In this document: positions 25,615 through 34,718 of the stretch, piece after piece
Layout of the letters: every line of letters begins with the position of its first letter
Position numbering within the stretch: position 1 is the first letter of the stretch
NCBI GenBank assembly: GCA_937957685.1
Contig: CALGAO010000092.1
Coordinates: 1 to 49,891 of the forward strand
Direction of reading: 5' to 3'
DNA from: an uncultured Paenibacillaceae bacterium
Lineage (GTDB): Bacteria > Bacillota > Bacilli > Paenibacillales > DA-C8
Length of the DNA stretch: 49,891 nt
The notes under the pieces: model-generated
What the model was told of the DNA's origin: nothing
The model's database searches: none
The model's input: only the letters and a program-made list of their open reading frames with translations
Made by a program: the position numbers and the translations under genes

Positions 25615-26571
25615 ATGAAGAGCGAAGCGCAAGCATGGCAGCCGATGCTCGCACCTGGCAAGCGACGCACCAGACTGTGGAAGGTGATATGGAAGTATCG
25701 CTATCTGTATCTGCTCCTGCTCCCTGGCTTCATCTGGTACCTGGTGTACCGGTACATGCCGATGTATGGATTGATCATCGCATTCAAGAACTTTAACTTC
25801 ATGAAGGGAATATGGGGGAGTCCATGGGTGGGGTGGAAGCATTTTGAGTTTCTGTTTTCCTATCCGGACTTCTACCGCATCGTGCGCAACACCCTGTTGC
25901 TGAATATCTATGAGCTCCTGTTCGCGTTCCCGATGCCGCTCATTCTGGCGCTGCTGCTCAACGAGATGCGCCACATGCTGTTCAAACGGACGATCCAGAC
26001 CGTCGTATACTTCCCGCATTTCCTCTCCTGGGTCGTATTCGGCGGGATCGTCATCCAGCTGCTGTCGCCGAACGACGGCCTGGTGAACCAGATCCGGGAG
26101 CTGTTCGGACTCGCTCCCATCCACTTCATGGCGGAGTCGGCCTATTTCCGGACGATCGTCATCACCTCGCACATCCTGAAGGAGACGGGCTGGGGAGCCA
26201 TCATCTACCTGGCGGCGCTCACCACGATCGATCCCGAGCAGTACGAGGCCGCCACGATCGACGGCGCCACCCGCTGGCAGAAGCTGTTCCACATCACCCT
26301 GCCCGGCATCCGCAACACGATCATCCTGCTGTTCATCCTGAAGATCGGCACGATGCTGGACTATGGCTTCGAGCAGATCTTCATCCTGTACAATCCGACG
26401 GTGTATGACGTTGGAGATGTGCTCAGCACCTACATCTACCGGATCGGTCTGCAAGGCGCGCAGTTCAGCCTGACCACCGCCATCGGATTCTTCCAGTCGT
26501 TCATCGGCCTGATCCTGATCGTCACCGCGAACCACATCGCCAGACGGTTCAGCGATGTCTCGATATGGTGA
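25615..26571 (+). CDS. Carbohydrate ABC transporter permease (LplB-like), locus 2
   Basis: This 318-residue permease starts MKSEAQAWQPM and has YLYLLLLPGFIWYLVYRYMPM as first helix, the signature GLIIAFKNFNF and the ATPase-docking loop EAATIDGATRWQKLFHITLP. It is complete and pairs with the next gene. Its start lies at the point where the truncated AraC frame on the other strand loses its natural beginning. Only a weak GGGGATGA site precedes the start. The direction is opposite to the presumed cognate binding protein. Confidence 0.9.
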   Translation: MKSEAQAWQPMLAPGKRRTRLWKVIWKYRYLYLLLLPGFIWYLVYRYMPMYGLIIAFKNFNFMKGIWGSPWVGWKHFEFLFSYPDFYRIVRNTLLLNIYELLFAFPMPLILALLLNEMRHMLFKRTIQTVVYFPHFLSWVVFGGIVIQLLSPNDGLVNQIRELFGLAPIHFMAESAYFRTIVITSHILKETGWGAIIYLAALTTIDPEQYEAATIDGATRWQKLFHITLPGIRNTIILLFILKIGTMLDYGFEQIFILYNPTVYDVGDVLSTYIYRIGLQGAQFSLTTAIGFFQSFIGLILIVTANHIARRFSDVSIW

Positions 26572-26592
26572 GCAAGGAAGGAGGTTCGGACA

Positions 26593-27456
26593 TTGTCCAG
26601 ACGCTTCAATATCGGCAGCTTCTCGATCGGCACGATCCTCACGGTCTTTGCGATCCTGACCTTTATCCCTTTCTATTACGTGATCATGGTATCCGTCAGC
26701 GATCCGAAGCTGGTGCAGGAGGGCAAGCTGATCCTGTGGCCGCGCGGCTTCAGCCTGTATACGTATGAGCTCATCATCTCCAATGCGCAGTTCATCACGG
26801 CATTCACCAATACGATCCTGCGGACGACGCTCGGCGTCCTGATCAATCTCGCGCTGCAGCTGACCTTCGCCTATTCGATCTCCAAGCAGTATCTGCCCGG
26901 GCGGCGTTTCTTCATCATCTACATCATCATCACGATGCTGTTTAACGGCGGGATCATCCCGACCTATCTCATCGTGCGGGCGACCGGCCTGATCGACACG
27001 ATCTGGGCGCTCGTCATCCCGACGGCGATCAGCACCTGGAACGTCATCCTGCTGCGTTCCTTCTTCGAAAATGTTCCGACCGATCTCGAGGAATCAGCAA
27101 AGATCGACGGGGCCAATGACCTCGTCATCTTCATTCGCATCTACCTGCCGCTCTCCCTGGCTTCCGTCGCCACGATCGGCCTGTTCATCGCCGTCATGCA
27201 CTGGAACACATACATGGACGCGATCATCTACATCAACAGGCAGGAGCTGCAGGTGCTGCAGACCTTCCTGCGCGATATGGTCGTGCAGATGGAGATGGCC
27301 GCCACGTTGGGCGATATGAGCGCCGTGCAGGAAACGAGCAGCCTGTCGGTCAGAACGGCGGCGATCTTCCTGTCCGTTCTGCCGATCGTCATCGTCTATC
27401 CGTTCCTGCAGAAATATTTCGTGAAAGGCGTCACGCTCGGCGCTGTGAAGGGCTGA
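26593..27456 (+). CDS. Carbohydrate ABC transporter permease (LplC-like), locus 2
   Basis: This 287-residue permease is the MalG-type partner. It starts at TTG 26593, seven bases after GGAAGGAGG. The first helix is TILTVFAILTFIPFYYVIMV, the docking loop reads ESAKIDGANDLVIFIRIYLP and the end is PFLQKYFVKGVTLGAVKG. It is 21 bases downstream of the LplB-like gene, so the two form one operon. It converges with the channel gene at 27480, with only 23 bases between the two stop codons and no obvious hairpin there. Confidence 0.92.
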   Translation: MSRRFNIGSFSIGTILTVFAILTFIPFYYVIMVSVSDPKLVQEGKLILWPRGFSLYTYELIISNAQFITAFTNTILRTTLGVLINLALQLTFAYSISKQYLPGRRFFIIYIIITMLFNGGIIPTYLIVRATGLIDTIWALVIPTAISTWNVILLRSFFENVPTDLEESAKIDGANDLVIFIRIYLPLSLASVATIGLFIAVMHWNTYMDAIIYINRQELQVLQTFLRDMVVQMEMAATLGDMSAVQETSSLSVRTAAIFLSVLPIVIVYPFLQKYFVKGVTLGAVKG

Positions 27457-27479
27457 TGATCATGAGCACAACATTCACC

Positions 27480-28349
27480 TCACAGCTGGCTGTTCGCCTG
27501 CATCTCGGCGTTCACGGTGACCGGTTGAGCCGGCGGCGTGGGCGGAGCCGCCGCTTCCTCGCGCGCGGGAGCGCGGGAAGAGGTATCCCGAAGATACGCG
27601 GCCCAGTAAGCGAGGCCGACGAAGATGGCGCCTCCGGTCAGATTGCCCAGCCAGACGGGGACGAAGTTGACGAAGTAATCGCCCCAGCTGTAGTGGCCTT
27701 CGAAGATCGCGGCCGGGATGAGGAACATGTTGGCGACCACGTGCTGAAAGCCGATCGCCACGAAGGCCATCGTCGGGAACCAGATGCCGAGGACCTTGCC
27801 GCTCATCGAATCGGAGGCATAGCACAGCCACACCGCCAACGCGACCAGCCAGTTGCAGCCGATGCCGGAGACGAAAGCCTCGAGGAAGCCGTCCTCCAGC
27901 TTGTGCCCGGCCATCGCCACCAGCTTCTCGAGATAGGGACCGTCTGCCGTCAAGCCGGCGACATGTCCGAACATGTAGGCAACGAACAGGGCGCCGACGA
28001 AGTTGCCCAGCGTCACCAGCAGCAGATTGCGCAGCCATGCTCCGGTCCTGATGCGTCCTGAGATGCGCGCGAGGCTGACGGCCATCATGTTGCCCGTCGC
28101 CAGCTCGCCCCCGGCGAGCAACACGAGGATGAGGCCGAGCGGGAAGACGGCGGCGCCGAGGAAGCTGGTGAAGCTGCCCCATTCAGCCGGTGCGCTTGCG
28201 ATGACACGGATGTCCAGCAGGAAGCCGAGCGCGATGTAAGCGCCGGCCAGAAATCCCAGCACCAGCACCGTTCCGAGCGGGTAACGGGCCTTGTTCTCCC
28301 CGATTTCTGCGGTCAGTGCGGCTATTTGCTGCGGTTTATTGATCGTCAT
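27480..28349 (-). CDS. Formate/nitrite transporter (FNT) family channel
   Basis: This 289-residue protein belongs to the FocA/NirC family of pentameric channels for formate, nitrite or related small anions. Six hydrophobic helices are visible, with family segments GELATGNMMAVSLARISG and GIGCNWLVALAVWL and the FQHVVANMFLIP motif that carries the pore His and Asn. A Pro/Ala-rich tail of about 35 residues is predicted to be cytoplasmic. ATG 28349 follows AGAGGAG; earlier in-frame ATG codons lack a site. No pyruvate formate-lyase, formate dehydrogenase or nitrite reductase gene lies in the window, so the substrate is open. Confidence 0.93.
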   Translation of the reverse strand: MTINKPQQIAALTAEIGENKARYPLGTVLVLGFLAGAYIALGFLLDIRVIASAPAEWGSFTSFLGAAVFPLGLILVLLAGGELATGNMMAVSLARISGRIRTGAWLRNLLLVTLGNFVGALFVAYMFGHVAGLTADGPYLEKLVAMAGHKLEDGFLEAFVSGIGCNWLVALAVWLCYASDSMSGKVLGIWFPTMAFVAIGFQHVVANMFLIPAAIFEGHYSWGDYFVNFVPVWLGNLTGGAIFVGLAYWAAYLRDTSSRAPAREEAAAPPTPPAQPVTVNAEMQANSQL

Positions 28350-28494
28350 AAGCGATGACTCCTCTGCCATGATTGATCGATTACGTATGATTGCAGTCCA
28401 TATTGTAACATGGGTTGCCGGACTATATAGTAACATAGATCACCAAAGTTCGACATCCGTCCCTGTTCTTCTGCCCGTTATTCGGAGAGTTCGA

Positions 28495-28531
28495 AAGAAC
28501 GCCTGCAGGACATTCACCTGCAGGCGTTCTT
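28495..28531 (-). terminator. Terminator of the giant helicase gene
   Basis: Perfect 15-bp arms (28495-28509 and 28517-28531; AAGAACGCCTGCAGG) enclose a seven-base loop. The stem starts four bases after the helicase stop. On the minus strand the arm ends in TTCTT, so the T tract is part of the stem. Confidence 0.8.
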
Positions 28532-28535
28532 CGTC

Positions 28536-31500
28536 CTATATGGATCGTTGAAATGTCGGCTTATAGATCGCCCGGTCCTCGCGAACCTCGATGTATCCCC
28601 GATGAATAGCTGCCTGAATTCCCATCCTCACCATCTTGTCCAAGGCATTCCCGGTTCGTGAATATCCCAATAATCTCACCGTTTCACGAACCAGTTCATC
28701 CACTGACAGGCTTCCTTGGGCAAACAGGACATCCTTCACGGCATTGGCGATCTCTTCTGGTGGTAATTCCTCAGCGTTTCTGCGATCCGCATCATTCTCG
28801 GCGATTCGATACCACGGATACTCTCTCGGATCGAGATGTTCAGGCCAGTAATATTCTTTGCCATCCCATACCGTCTTCTTCGGCTTGATCCTTTTAATTA
28901 CGCTGGTCACATATTGATCGATGCGCGTTCCGGAACGGGCGATCCCCCAGGCTGGCAGGATGCGACGCAGCAACAATTGCCTGCTGATCGGCCCCTCCCC
29001 TTCGATGACCTTCCTGATCTGATTCTCAACGACCGAGCGATGGACCGGATTCAGGAAATCTTCGCCCGACCACGCCAGACGGCCGAGCTGAACGGGGGTA
29101 TAAACAGTCCGCGAAGCGGCAGTTGTCGGCCTATCAACCTGCTGAAATTGAATATTGATCTCTGCGGCTTCTTGGGAGATATCGGTCTCTTCTGCCCTCG
29201 CCTGTGCATGCTGAACCTCATCCGAGTATGCAGGTTCCTGTTCCAGTTCTCTGTCCGATTCCGTTCCGCTCAGGATAGCTTCAATGACCTGTTGGATTCG
29301 CTGAAGTTCCTTGTCAGGTTGATCCAGCCAATCGATGGACCACACGCGATGGATATGCCAGCCCAACTTGCGCAGAACCTGTTCGCGGAGCAATTCGCGA
29401 TCCCTGGCGGTTCGACCTTTTCTGTACATCTCCCCATCACACAGAACAGCCAGGAGATATTGATCAGGATTGGCAGGATCAACCACCGCGAGGTCGATTC
29501 GATAGCCCGATGCGCCCACATGCAGATCGGTTTTGTATCCCAATCTCTGTAAGCCCTCAGCAATCTGCCCTTCTATACCGATCACAGGAGCATCTGAATG
29601 CTGCGCTTCCACATACAACGCGGCGATCCCTTTCTCCGCATATTCAAGGAAAGAACGCAGAGCACCCACCCCTTCGGCGCGAGTACGGGTCACATCCAGA
29701 TGATCCGATCTGAGCGAGCTGAAAACATGCATCTCATAACGGGCTCTGGATACCGCGACGTTTAATCTTCGCCAACCTCCATCCCGATTCAAAGGTCCGA
29801 AGTTCAAGGTGACCTTGCCGCTTGCATCCGGGCCATAGCCGATCGAGAACATGATTACATCACGCTCATCCCCTTGAACATTCTCCAGATTCTTCACAAA
29901 GATCGGTTCGTACATCTTCATCGCAACTTCTTCAAGTTCCGGATGTTCACGATAGGCTTGATCCAGCAGATCTTCGATCAAAGTCTGCTGCATCGAATTG
30001 AACGTGACTACTCCGATGCTCAGTTTCCTGAGTTCCGGATCGCGCAATCTGCGCATGATCTCCGCTACAACCTGTTGGGCTTCCGCACGATTTTGCTTGG
30101 AATTGCCGCGATCGTAGTACCCGTCCACATAGTGCCACTTCACCTGGGAGTTACGCTCGTATGGGGATGGGAAGGTGAGCAATTTATTCTCATAGAAGCG
30201 CAGATTACTGAAGGCGATCAGGCTCTCGTGACGGCTGCGATAATGCCACAGCAGGTGCTCCTGCGGCATGCCAAGCGCCAGACAGTCGTCGAGGATGCTC
30301 TCCAGATCTTCCGTCAGGTCATAATCGATCTCGCCGGTTGAGGTATTCGTGAAGAAACTGGTCGGTGGCAGCTGTTTCGGATCCCCGACGACGATGACGT
30401 TATGACCGCGCGCCATCGCCCCTACCGCTTCGCTCGTAGGAAGCTGGGACGCCTCATCGAACACGACCAGATCGAACGGTGCGTACCTGGGATCAAGATA
30501 CTGTGCAACCGACATAGGGCTCATCAGCAGGCAGGGGCATAACCTGGTCAGCAGAGTAGGGATCTGTTCGAACAACTTGCGCAAGGACAGGCCTCGGCCT
30601 CCCCCCTTGATCGCTCTGAGCAAGATACCCATCTCAGAGCTGGCAGCTGCCTGTTGCTGCATCGGTGGTACATTCGCCGACAAGCGGGATATAATCTCCA
30701 GCCGCACGAGCCGCTCATAACGATCCATCAACTCCTGGAAGGAGCGGATCTTCTCTTCGAATACATTTCCCGAGAACGTGGCCAGTCTCTTGTCCGTATC
30801 CATGATGTACTGGATGATGGCCATCCACAACCCTCTCTCGAAGGCAGGGGCGATCTCTTCATGCTTCAGTTCTCCTTCCTCACAGGCGGAGATCAGCGGA
30901 TCAAGGCCCGTTTCCATAGCCTGGTTGCGCTGATGAATCCAGCCGCACCAGTCACGCAGCTGATCAAGGTGTTGCCGCCATCCCTGGACCTTGCTCTCGC
31001 GGACATCAAACCACGAACTTGCTTCGCCAAGCTGACGATCCATCGTTACAAAATCTATCATCAGATATTCGGCCAACGACAGTTCAATCTCCTTAAACGC
31101 TTCACAGGCGTTCAGAAATCTCTCCAACAGGTGCTGATTACGTGCCCGATAGGCGGGAGCCCCCTGCTCCAATGCTGAGGCCAACCGCTGTCTCACCTGC
31201 TTCACCTGTTCGAACTCATGATGCAAGCGGCTCACAGTCTCCTGAAACTTCCTGATCCAACCTGTCACCTGTTCGACGGCATTCCAATCGGTGTTCAGTT
31301 CTTGCCACAGCGCGCCAAGTGGAGCCTGAATCTGCGGTTCCAACCCGGCCAAGGAAGTCTTCGCTTCCTGATACTTCTCGATCCTCGTGAGCGTCGCTTC
31401 TGTCCGGTCCCTGGTTAATGTGCCTGTTGGTTGAGCATGGGCCTTTAGCAGCTTGAAGATCCGGTTCTGCTTCAACAGCTTCGGCAGGAACCACTGCAGG

Positions 31501-34475
31501 CTGGCTTGCCGCCATGCTGCCAGAGCAGACTGAACATCCATCTCCAGCACACGCTCCTGATAATTGGACAGCAGTTCTCGCCTGATCGATTGCAGGACGC
31601 GACCGTGTACGGATGCCTGCGAGAGTTGCTGAAGCATGGTGCCCGTATCTTCTGCTCGCAAGGCTGCAGCAGGCAATGGGTCAGGCATGCCACTCAGCAA
31701 CTCCGCCAGTTCTCGCCATGTTGCCAGGTTCTGACCATTGATCGCATTCTCGTCCATCCCCAGCCATGATGCAACTTCTCGGCTGGCCAACCGAAGATTG
31801 GTCAGGCATGCCTCATATTGTGCCAGCAGTTCACCGGCTTGCGTCCGCATGGCGGGCGAGTAGTCAGACCGCCGGATGTCGTTCAGCGGGTGATGTTTCG
31901 GATCACCAACAGCCTTCGCTGCAACGGTGAGCTGCCTAACCAACTCCCGCCACAGTGCTATTCTGTCGTCCGTCATGGAGCCTATCGCATCGGGAGTGAA
32001 ACGAACGGAGTCTGGCGCGAGACGGTACAGTCCATACTGGGCTATCGCGTCATACAAGGAAGCGCCGAAGCCATATCTTCGATGCAATGCAGCAACATAC
32101 TCGTTCAGCTCCTCCCGCGCCAGCTTCAGCCGCTCAGCCTGCTTCCGCCAATCCTCTGGCGAGGCAGTCCGCGCAGTCTCCAATGTGCGGCGAAACTGTT
32201 CGAGAACGGCCCGTTTCGTGCTTTTGTTGGAGTGAAGCTCGAGACAGAAAGGGCCCAGCCCAATCTGCTCCAGACGATTCTGCACGACGCTGAGAGCCGC
32301 CATCTTCTCCGCCACGAACAGGACGGTCTTGCCGCTGGCAAGCGATGCCGCGATCAGATTCGTGATCGTCTGCGACTTGCCTGTGCCGGGAGGTCCATGC
32401 AGCACGAAGCTCTTGCCCTGGACGGCCGCATGGACGGCGGCGATCTGTGAGGAGTCGGCGCTGATCGGCAGCAACAGCTGATCCGGCGGGCACAATTCGT
32501 CCAACTGGTCCTCCTTCAAGAAGGTCTCGCTCTGCTCCCATTGCAACCTGCCGGACATGAGACTGGCTACGACCTTGTTCCTCGCCAGATCGTCCGCGCG
32601 GCTGCGGATGTCATTCCACATCACAAACTTGTTGAATGAGAAAAGACCGATATGGGCCGATTCGACCACATCCCAACGGGGGATATGCATGATCGCATGG
32701 CGGATCGTGGTGAAGACCCCGGCCAGATCGATCCCCCGCTCGTCCCTAGGCAAGGGATCCAAGCTGTCGATGTGGCAACCAAAATCCTGCCTCAGCATCT
32801 CCAGCAAAGTGATATTCATCTGCGGATCTTCATCTCTGGAACGCAGGATGTAGCCCGACGTGGACGATTTGCGGACGAGTTCCACCGGCGTCAGGACGAT
32901 CGGTGCGTAACGCGCTGTCTCGCTGTTCGGCGTTTCGTACCACTTCAGCAAGCCTAGCGCGAGGTAGAGCGTGTTGGCTCCATTCTCCTCGATGGACAGG
33001 CGAGCGGAACGATACAGATGGGTAACTTTGCGGTAAAGATCCTTGTCATCTGCGCCCACGCGCAGCCGATACAGCTTAAACTCCTGTTGCAGGAGCACGC
33101 TGAGCGGCTGATCATGACTGATGCTCTGGAACAGCTCGCTGCTGCGCATCGTTTGGTCCCAGTCAACAGGGCGCGGCAGTAATGCAAATTCCTTACCGTC
33201 GGCCAGCGAATCCTCCAGCTCGCTTAATCTGGGATACAATACGGTCAAGGCAGCGCGGGTCATGCGAAAGTTCAGCAGCGTATTGCGCAGGGTTAAGTCG
33301 AGCAGTTTGCGTTCCCATTGCTTCTGTTTCGTCATCGTGATCGATGACACTTCCTGCGGCCGCTGTAACACCGTCACTTCTCCCGGTGCCTGCCGTTCAC
33401 TATCCGGTGTCTCGGTCTGCTCGGCGATGATCTCCCAACCGTTCGGTGTCGATACTCTCAAGGGCAAAGGACGGATAGCACTGCTGCGTGCACGTTTCAG
33501 ATCGATCAGGCCATAGAACTTGTCCGGTTCGGCCAGATTGGCCATCGCTGCGACCTCCGCTTCCTGGTATAGGGCATTACGGCCCGAGCACATCAGCGTG
33601 CATTCGACGATGCTGATCTCGTGCACACCATGCGCCAAGCGCTTGGTCAGCGTCGCGATATCATCCTGCACGATCTCCGGAAACATATCTTGCACGAGCC
33701 ACACACCCGCGAAGGCATGACCCTCCGTGAAGATGATCAGCGGATGGAGACCGACCGCCTCCAGGCAAGCTGCATACAGGAGCGACAGATCCAGACAGTT
33801 GCCGAGGCGCTGATCCGCGATCGTATCCGGCAGCCTGATGCGCTGGCCCACCTCTTCGAAGCTGGCCGGCGCCACACAGTAGGTCGGAGCAAGTTCCTGA
33901 ATGGCCGAGTAGATCGCTGCCGCTTGATGTCTCACGCGATTCGGGCTTCTGCTCTGATAGGCATCGAATGATGGATCTCCCGTCCATTGGTCCAGATAAG
34001 ACGAAGCGTTGCGGATCATCCTGGCGATAACCGGATGATTGGGCATGACGAAGGCCGCCACCATCTCCGGCATGGAGGCCAGGCCGCCCCACTGATCATA
34101 AGCCAGCAGGGTGATCGGCGATACTTCCTTATAGAGAACTTGATCTTGATGGCGGATCTCCAGAGTGAGACTGCCAGTTAACCGCTCCGTTAATTCCGCA
34201 AGGTAAGCCGCCGACAGAACGATATGTACAGGGGAGATCTCCAGCGTCTTGCCTGCCGGCATTCGATCGATTGTCTTGGACCAATCCGCAGCGAAGTCGG
34301 GCTCTGAATGTATCCTGATATGAAGTTCATACATGTCCTCTTCAGACTTGTTGGTCACTCGAATGCTCTGCACGATTGGAACATAATTCTGATGCATGGA
34401 GAAATTCACGACATCGTATCGCAGCCACTCGCAATCGATGATTCCTGACAGCATGCCATTCAAGTGAATCACCAT
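28536..34475 (-). CDS. DUF4011-type SF1 helicase with Vsr-like nuclease domain
   Basis: This 1979-residue multidomain protein opens with a beta-rich region (1-130) and a transglutaminase-like fold (about 180-265) with Cys227 in GNCLDLS and His253 in EGHAFAGVW. A DUF4011 segment (KQWERKLLDLTLRNTLLNFR, about 390) leads into an SF1 helicase: Walker A GPPGTGKSQT near 692, FDEASQLPTSE near 1337, GDPKQLPP, QGDERDVIMFS near 1535 and VAVSRAR near 1577. A PD-(D/E)XK/Vsr-like endonuclease follows (about 1630-1730; YRIDLAVVDP), then a DUF3320-type winged domain near the C-terminus. Such helicase-nuclease giants occur in defence islands, so restriction of foreign DNA is plausible but unproven. It is a single-gene unit with its own terminator. 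The start site is weak (GAGG close to ATG). Confidence 0.9.
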   Translation of the reverse strand: MVIHLNGMLSGIIDCEWLRYDVVNFSMHQNYVPIVQSIRVTNKSEEDMYELHIRIHSEPDFAADWSKTIDRMPAGKTLEISPVHIVLSAAYLAELTERLTGSLTLEIRHQDQVLYKEVSPITLLAYDQWGGLASMPEMVAAFVMPNHPVIARMIRNASSYLDQWTGDPSFDAYQSRSPNRVRHQAAAIYSAIQELAPTYCVAPASFEEVGQRIRLPDTIADQRLGNCLDLSLLYAACLEAVGLHPLIIFTEGHAFAGVWLVQDMFPEIVQDDIATLTKRLAHGVHEISIVECTLMCSGRNALYQEAEVAAMANLAEPDKFYGLIDLKRARSSAIRPLPLRVSTPNGWEIIAEQTETPDSERQAPGEVTVLQRPQEVSSITMTKQKQWERKLLDLTLRNTLLNFRMTRAALTVLYPRLSELEDSLADGKEFALLPRPVDWDQTMRSSELFQSISHDQPLSVLLQQEFKLYRLRVGADDKDLYRKVTHLYRSARLSIEENGANTLYLALGLLKWYETPNSETARYAPIVLTPVELVRKSSTSGYILRSRDEDPQMNITLLEMLRQDFGCHIDSLDPLPRDERGIDLAGVFTTIRHAIMHIPRWDVVESAHIGLFSFNKFVMWNDIRSRADDLARNKVVASLMSGRLQWEQSETFLKEDQLDELCPPDQLLLPISADSSQIAAVHAAVQGKSFVLHGPPGTGKSQTITNLIAASLASGKTVLFVAEKMAALSVVQNRLEQIGLGPFCLELHSNKSTKRAVLEQFRRTLETARTASPEDWRKQAERLKLAREELNEYVAALHRRYGFGASLYDAIAQYGLYRLAPDSVRFTPDAIGSMTDDRIALWRELVRQLTVAAKAVGDPKHHPLNDIRRSDYSPAMRTQAGELLAQYEACLTNLRLASREVASWLGMDENAINGQNLATWRELAELLSGMPDPLPAAALRAEDTGTMLQQLSQASVHGRVLQSIRRELLSNYQERVLEMDVQSALAAWRQASLQWFLPKLLKQNRIFKLLKAHAQPTGTLTRDRTEATLTRIEKYQEAKTSLAGLEPQIQAPLGALWQELNTDWNAVEQVTGWIRKFQETVSRLHHEFEQVKQVRQRLASALEQGAPAYRARNQHLLERFLNACEAFKEIELSLAEYLMIDFVTMDRQLGEASSWFDVRESKVQGWRQHLDQLRDWCGWIHQRNQAMETGLDPLISACEEGELKHEEIAPAFERGLWMAIIQYIMDTDKRLATFSGNVFEEKIRSFQELMDRYERLVRLEIISRLSANVPPMQQQAAASSEMGILLRAIKGGGRGLSLRKLFEQIPTLLTRLCPCLLMSPMSVAQYLDPRYAPFDLVVFDEASQLPTSEAVGAMARGHNVIVVGDPKQLPPTSFFTNTSTGEIDYDLTEDLESILDDCLALGMPQEHLLWHYRSRHESLIAFSNLRFYENKLLTFPSPYERNSQVKWHYVDGYYDRGNSKQNRAEAQQVVAEIMRRLRDPELRKLSIGVVTFNSMQQTLIEDLLDQAYREHPELEEVAMKMYEPIFVKNLENVQGDERDVIMFSIGYGPDASGKVTLNFGPLNRDGGWRRLNVAVSRARYEMHVFSSLRSDHLDVTRTRAEGVGALRSFLEYAEKGIAALYVEAQHSDAPVIGIEGQIAEGLQRLGYKTDLHVGASGYRIDLAVVDPANPDQYLLAVLCDGEMYRKGRTARDRELLREQVLRKLGWHIHRVWSIDWLDQPDKELQRIQQVIEAILSGTESDRELEQEPAYSDEVQHAQARAEETDISQEAAEINIQFQQVDRPTTAASRTVYTPVQLGRLAWSGEDFLNPVHRSVVENQIRKVIEGEGPISRQLLLRRILPAWGIARSGTRIDQYVTSVIKRIKPKKTVWDGKEYYWPEHLDPREYPWYRIAENDADRRNAEELPPEEIANAVKDVLFAQGSLSVDELVRETVRLLGYSRTGNALDKMVRMGIQAAIHRGYIEVREDRAIYKPTFQRSI

Positions 34476-34645
34476 CCTCGGATGCTTCTATAATATATCA
34501 ATGACCCCAGCCATTAACCGCTCTTTTTCATCATATTACTATATTTTTCTAACTTTTCCCACATCATTCTACAGTAGTTCGTCCGAAGCATCACCATAAT
34601 CGTTCCTATTTCCGTGATCGCCAATGTGATGATATTATGTAGGAT

Positions 34646-34673
34646 AAAAAAACGGGCCGCCTGATGGCAGCCC
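34646..34673 (-). terminator. Terminator of the GH30 operon
   Basis: On the minus strand GGGCTGCC (34673-34666) pairs with GGCGGCCC (34661-34654) over a four-base loop, followed by a T-rich run (34652-34646). It lies about 45 bases after the GH30 stop. The rest of 34476-34718 contains no gene. Confidence 0.85.
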
Positions 34674-34718
34674 ATTCTTGTCATATTGTTGACAGTATCA
34701 CATCTCGCAGCCATACCG

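Noticed and set aside
25576..26535. A 319-codon minus-strand frame opposite the LplB-like permease of locus 2
   Set aside because: The plus-strand translation is an unmistakable permease; the other frame is a run of Asp, Gln and Arg without any domain.
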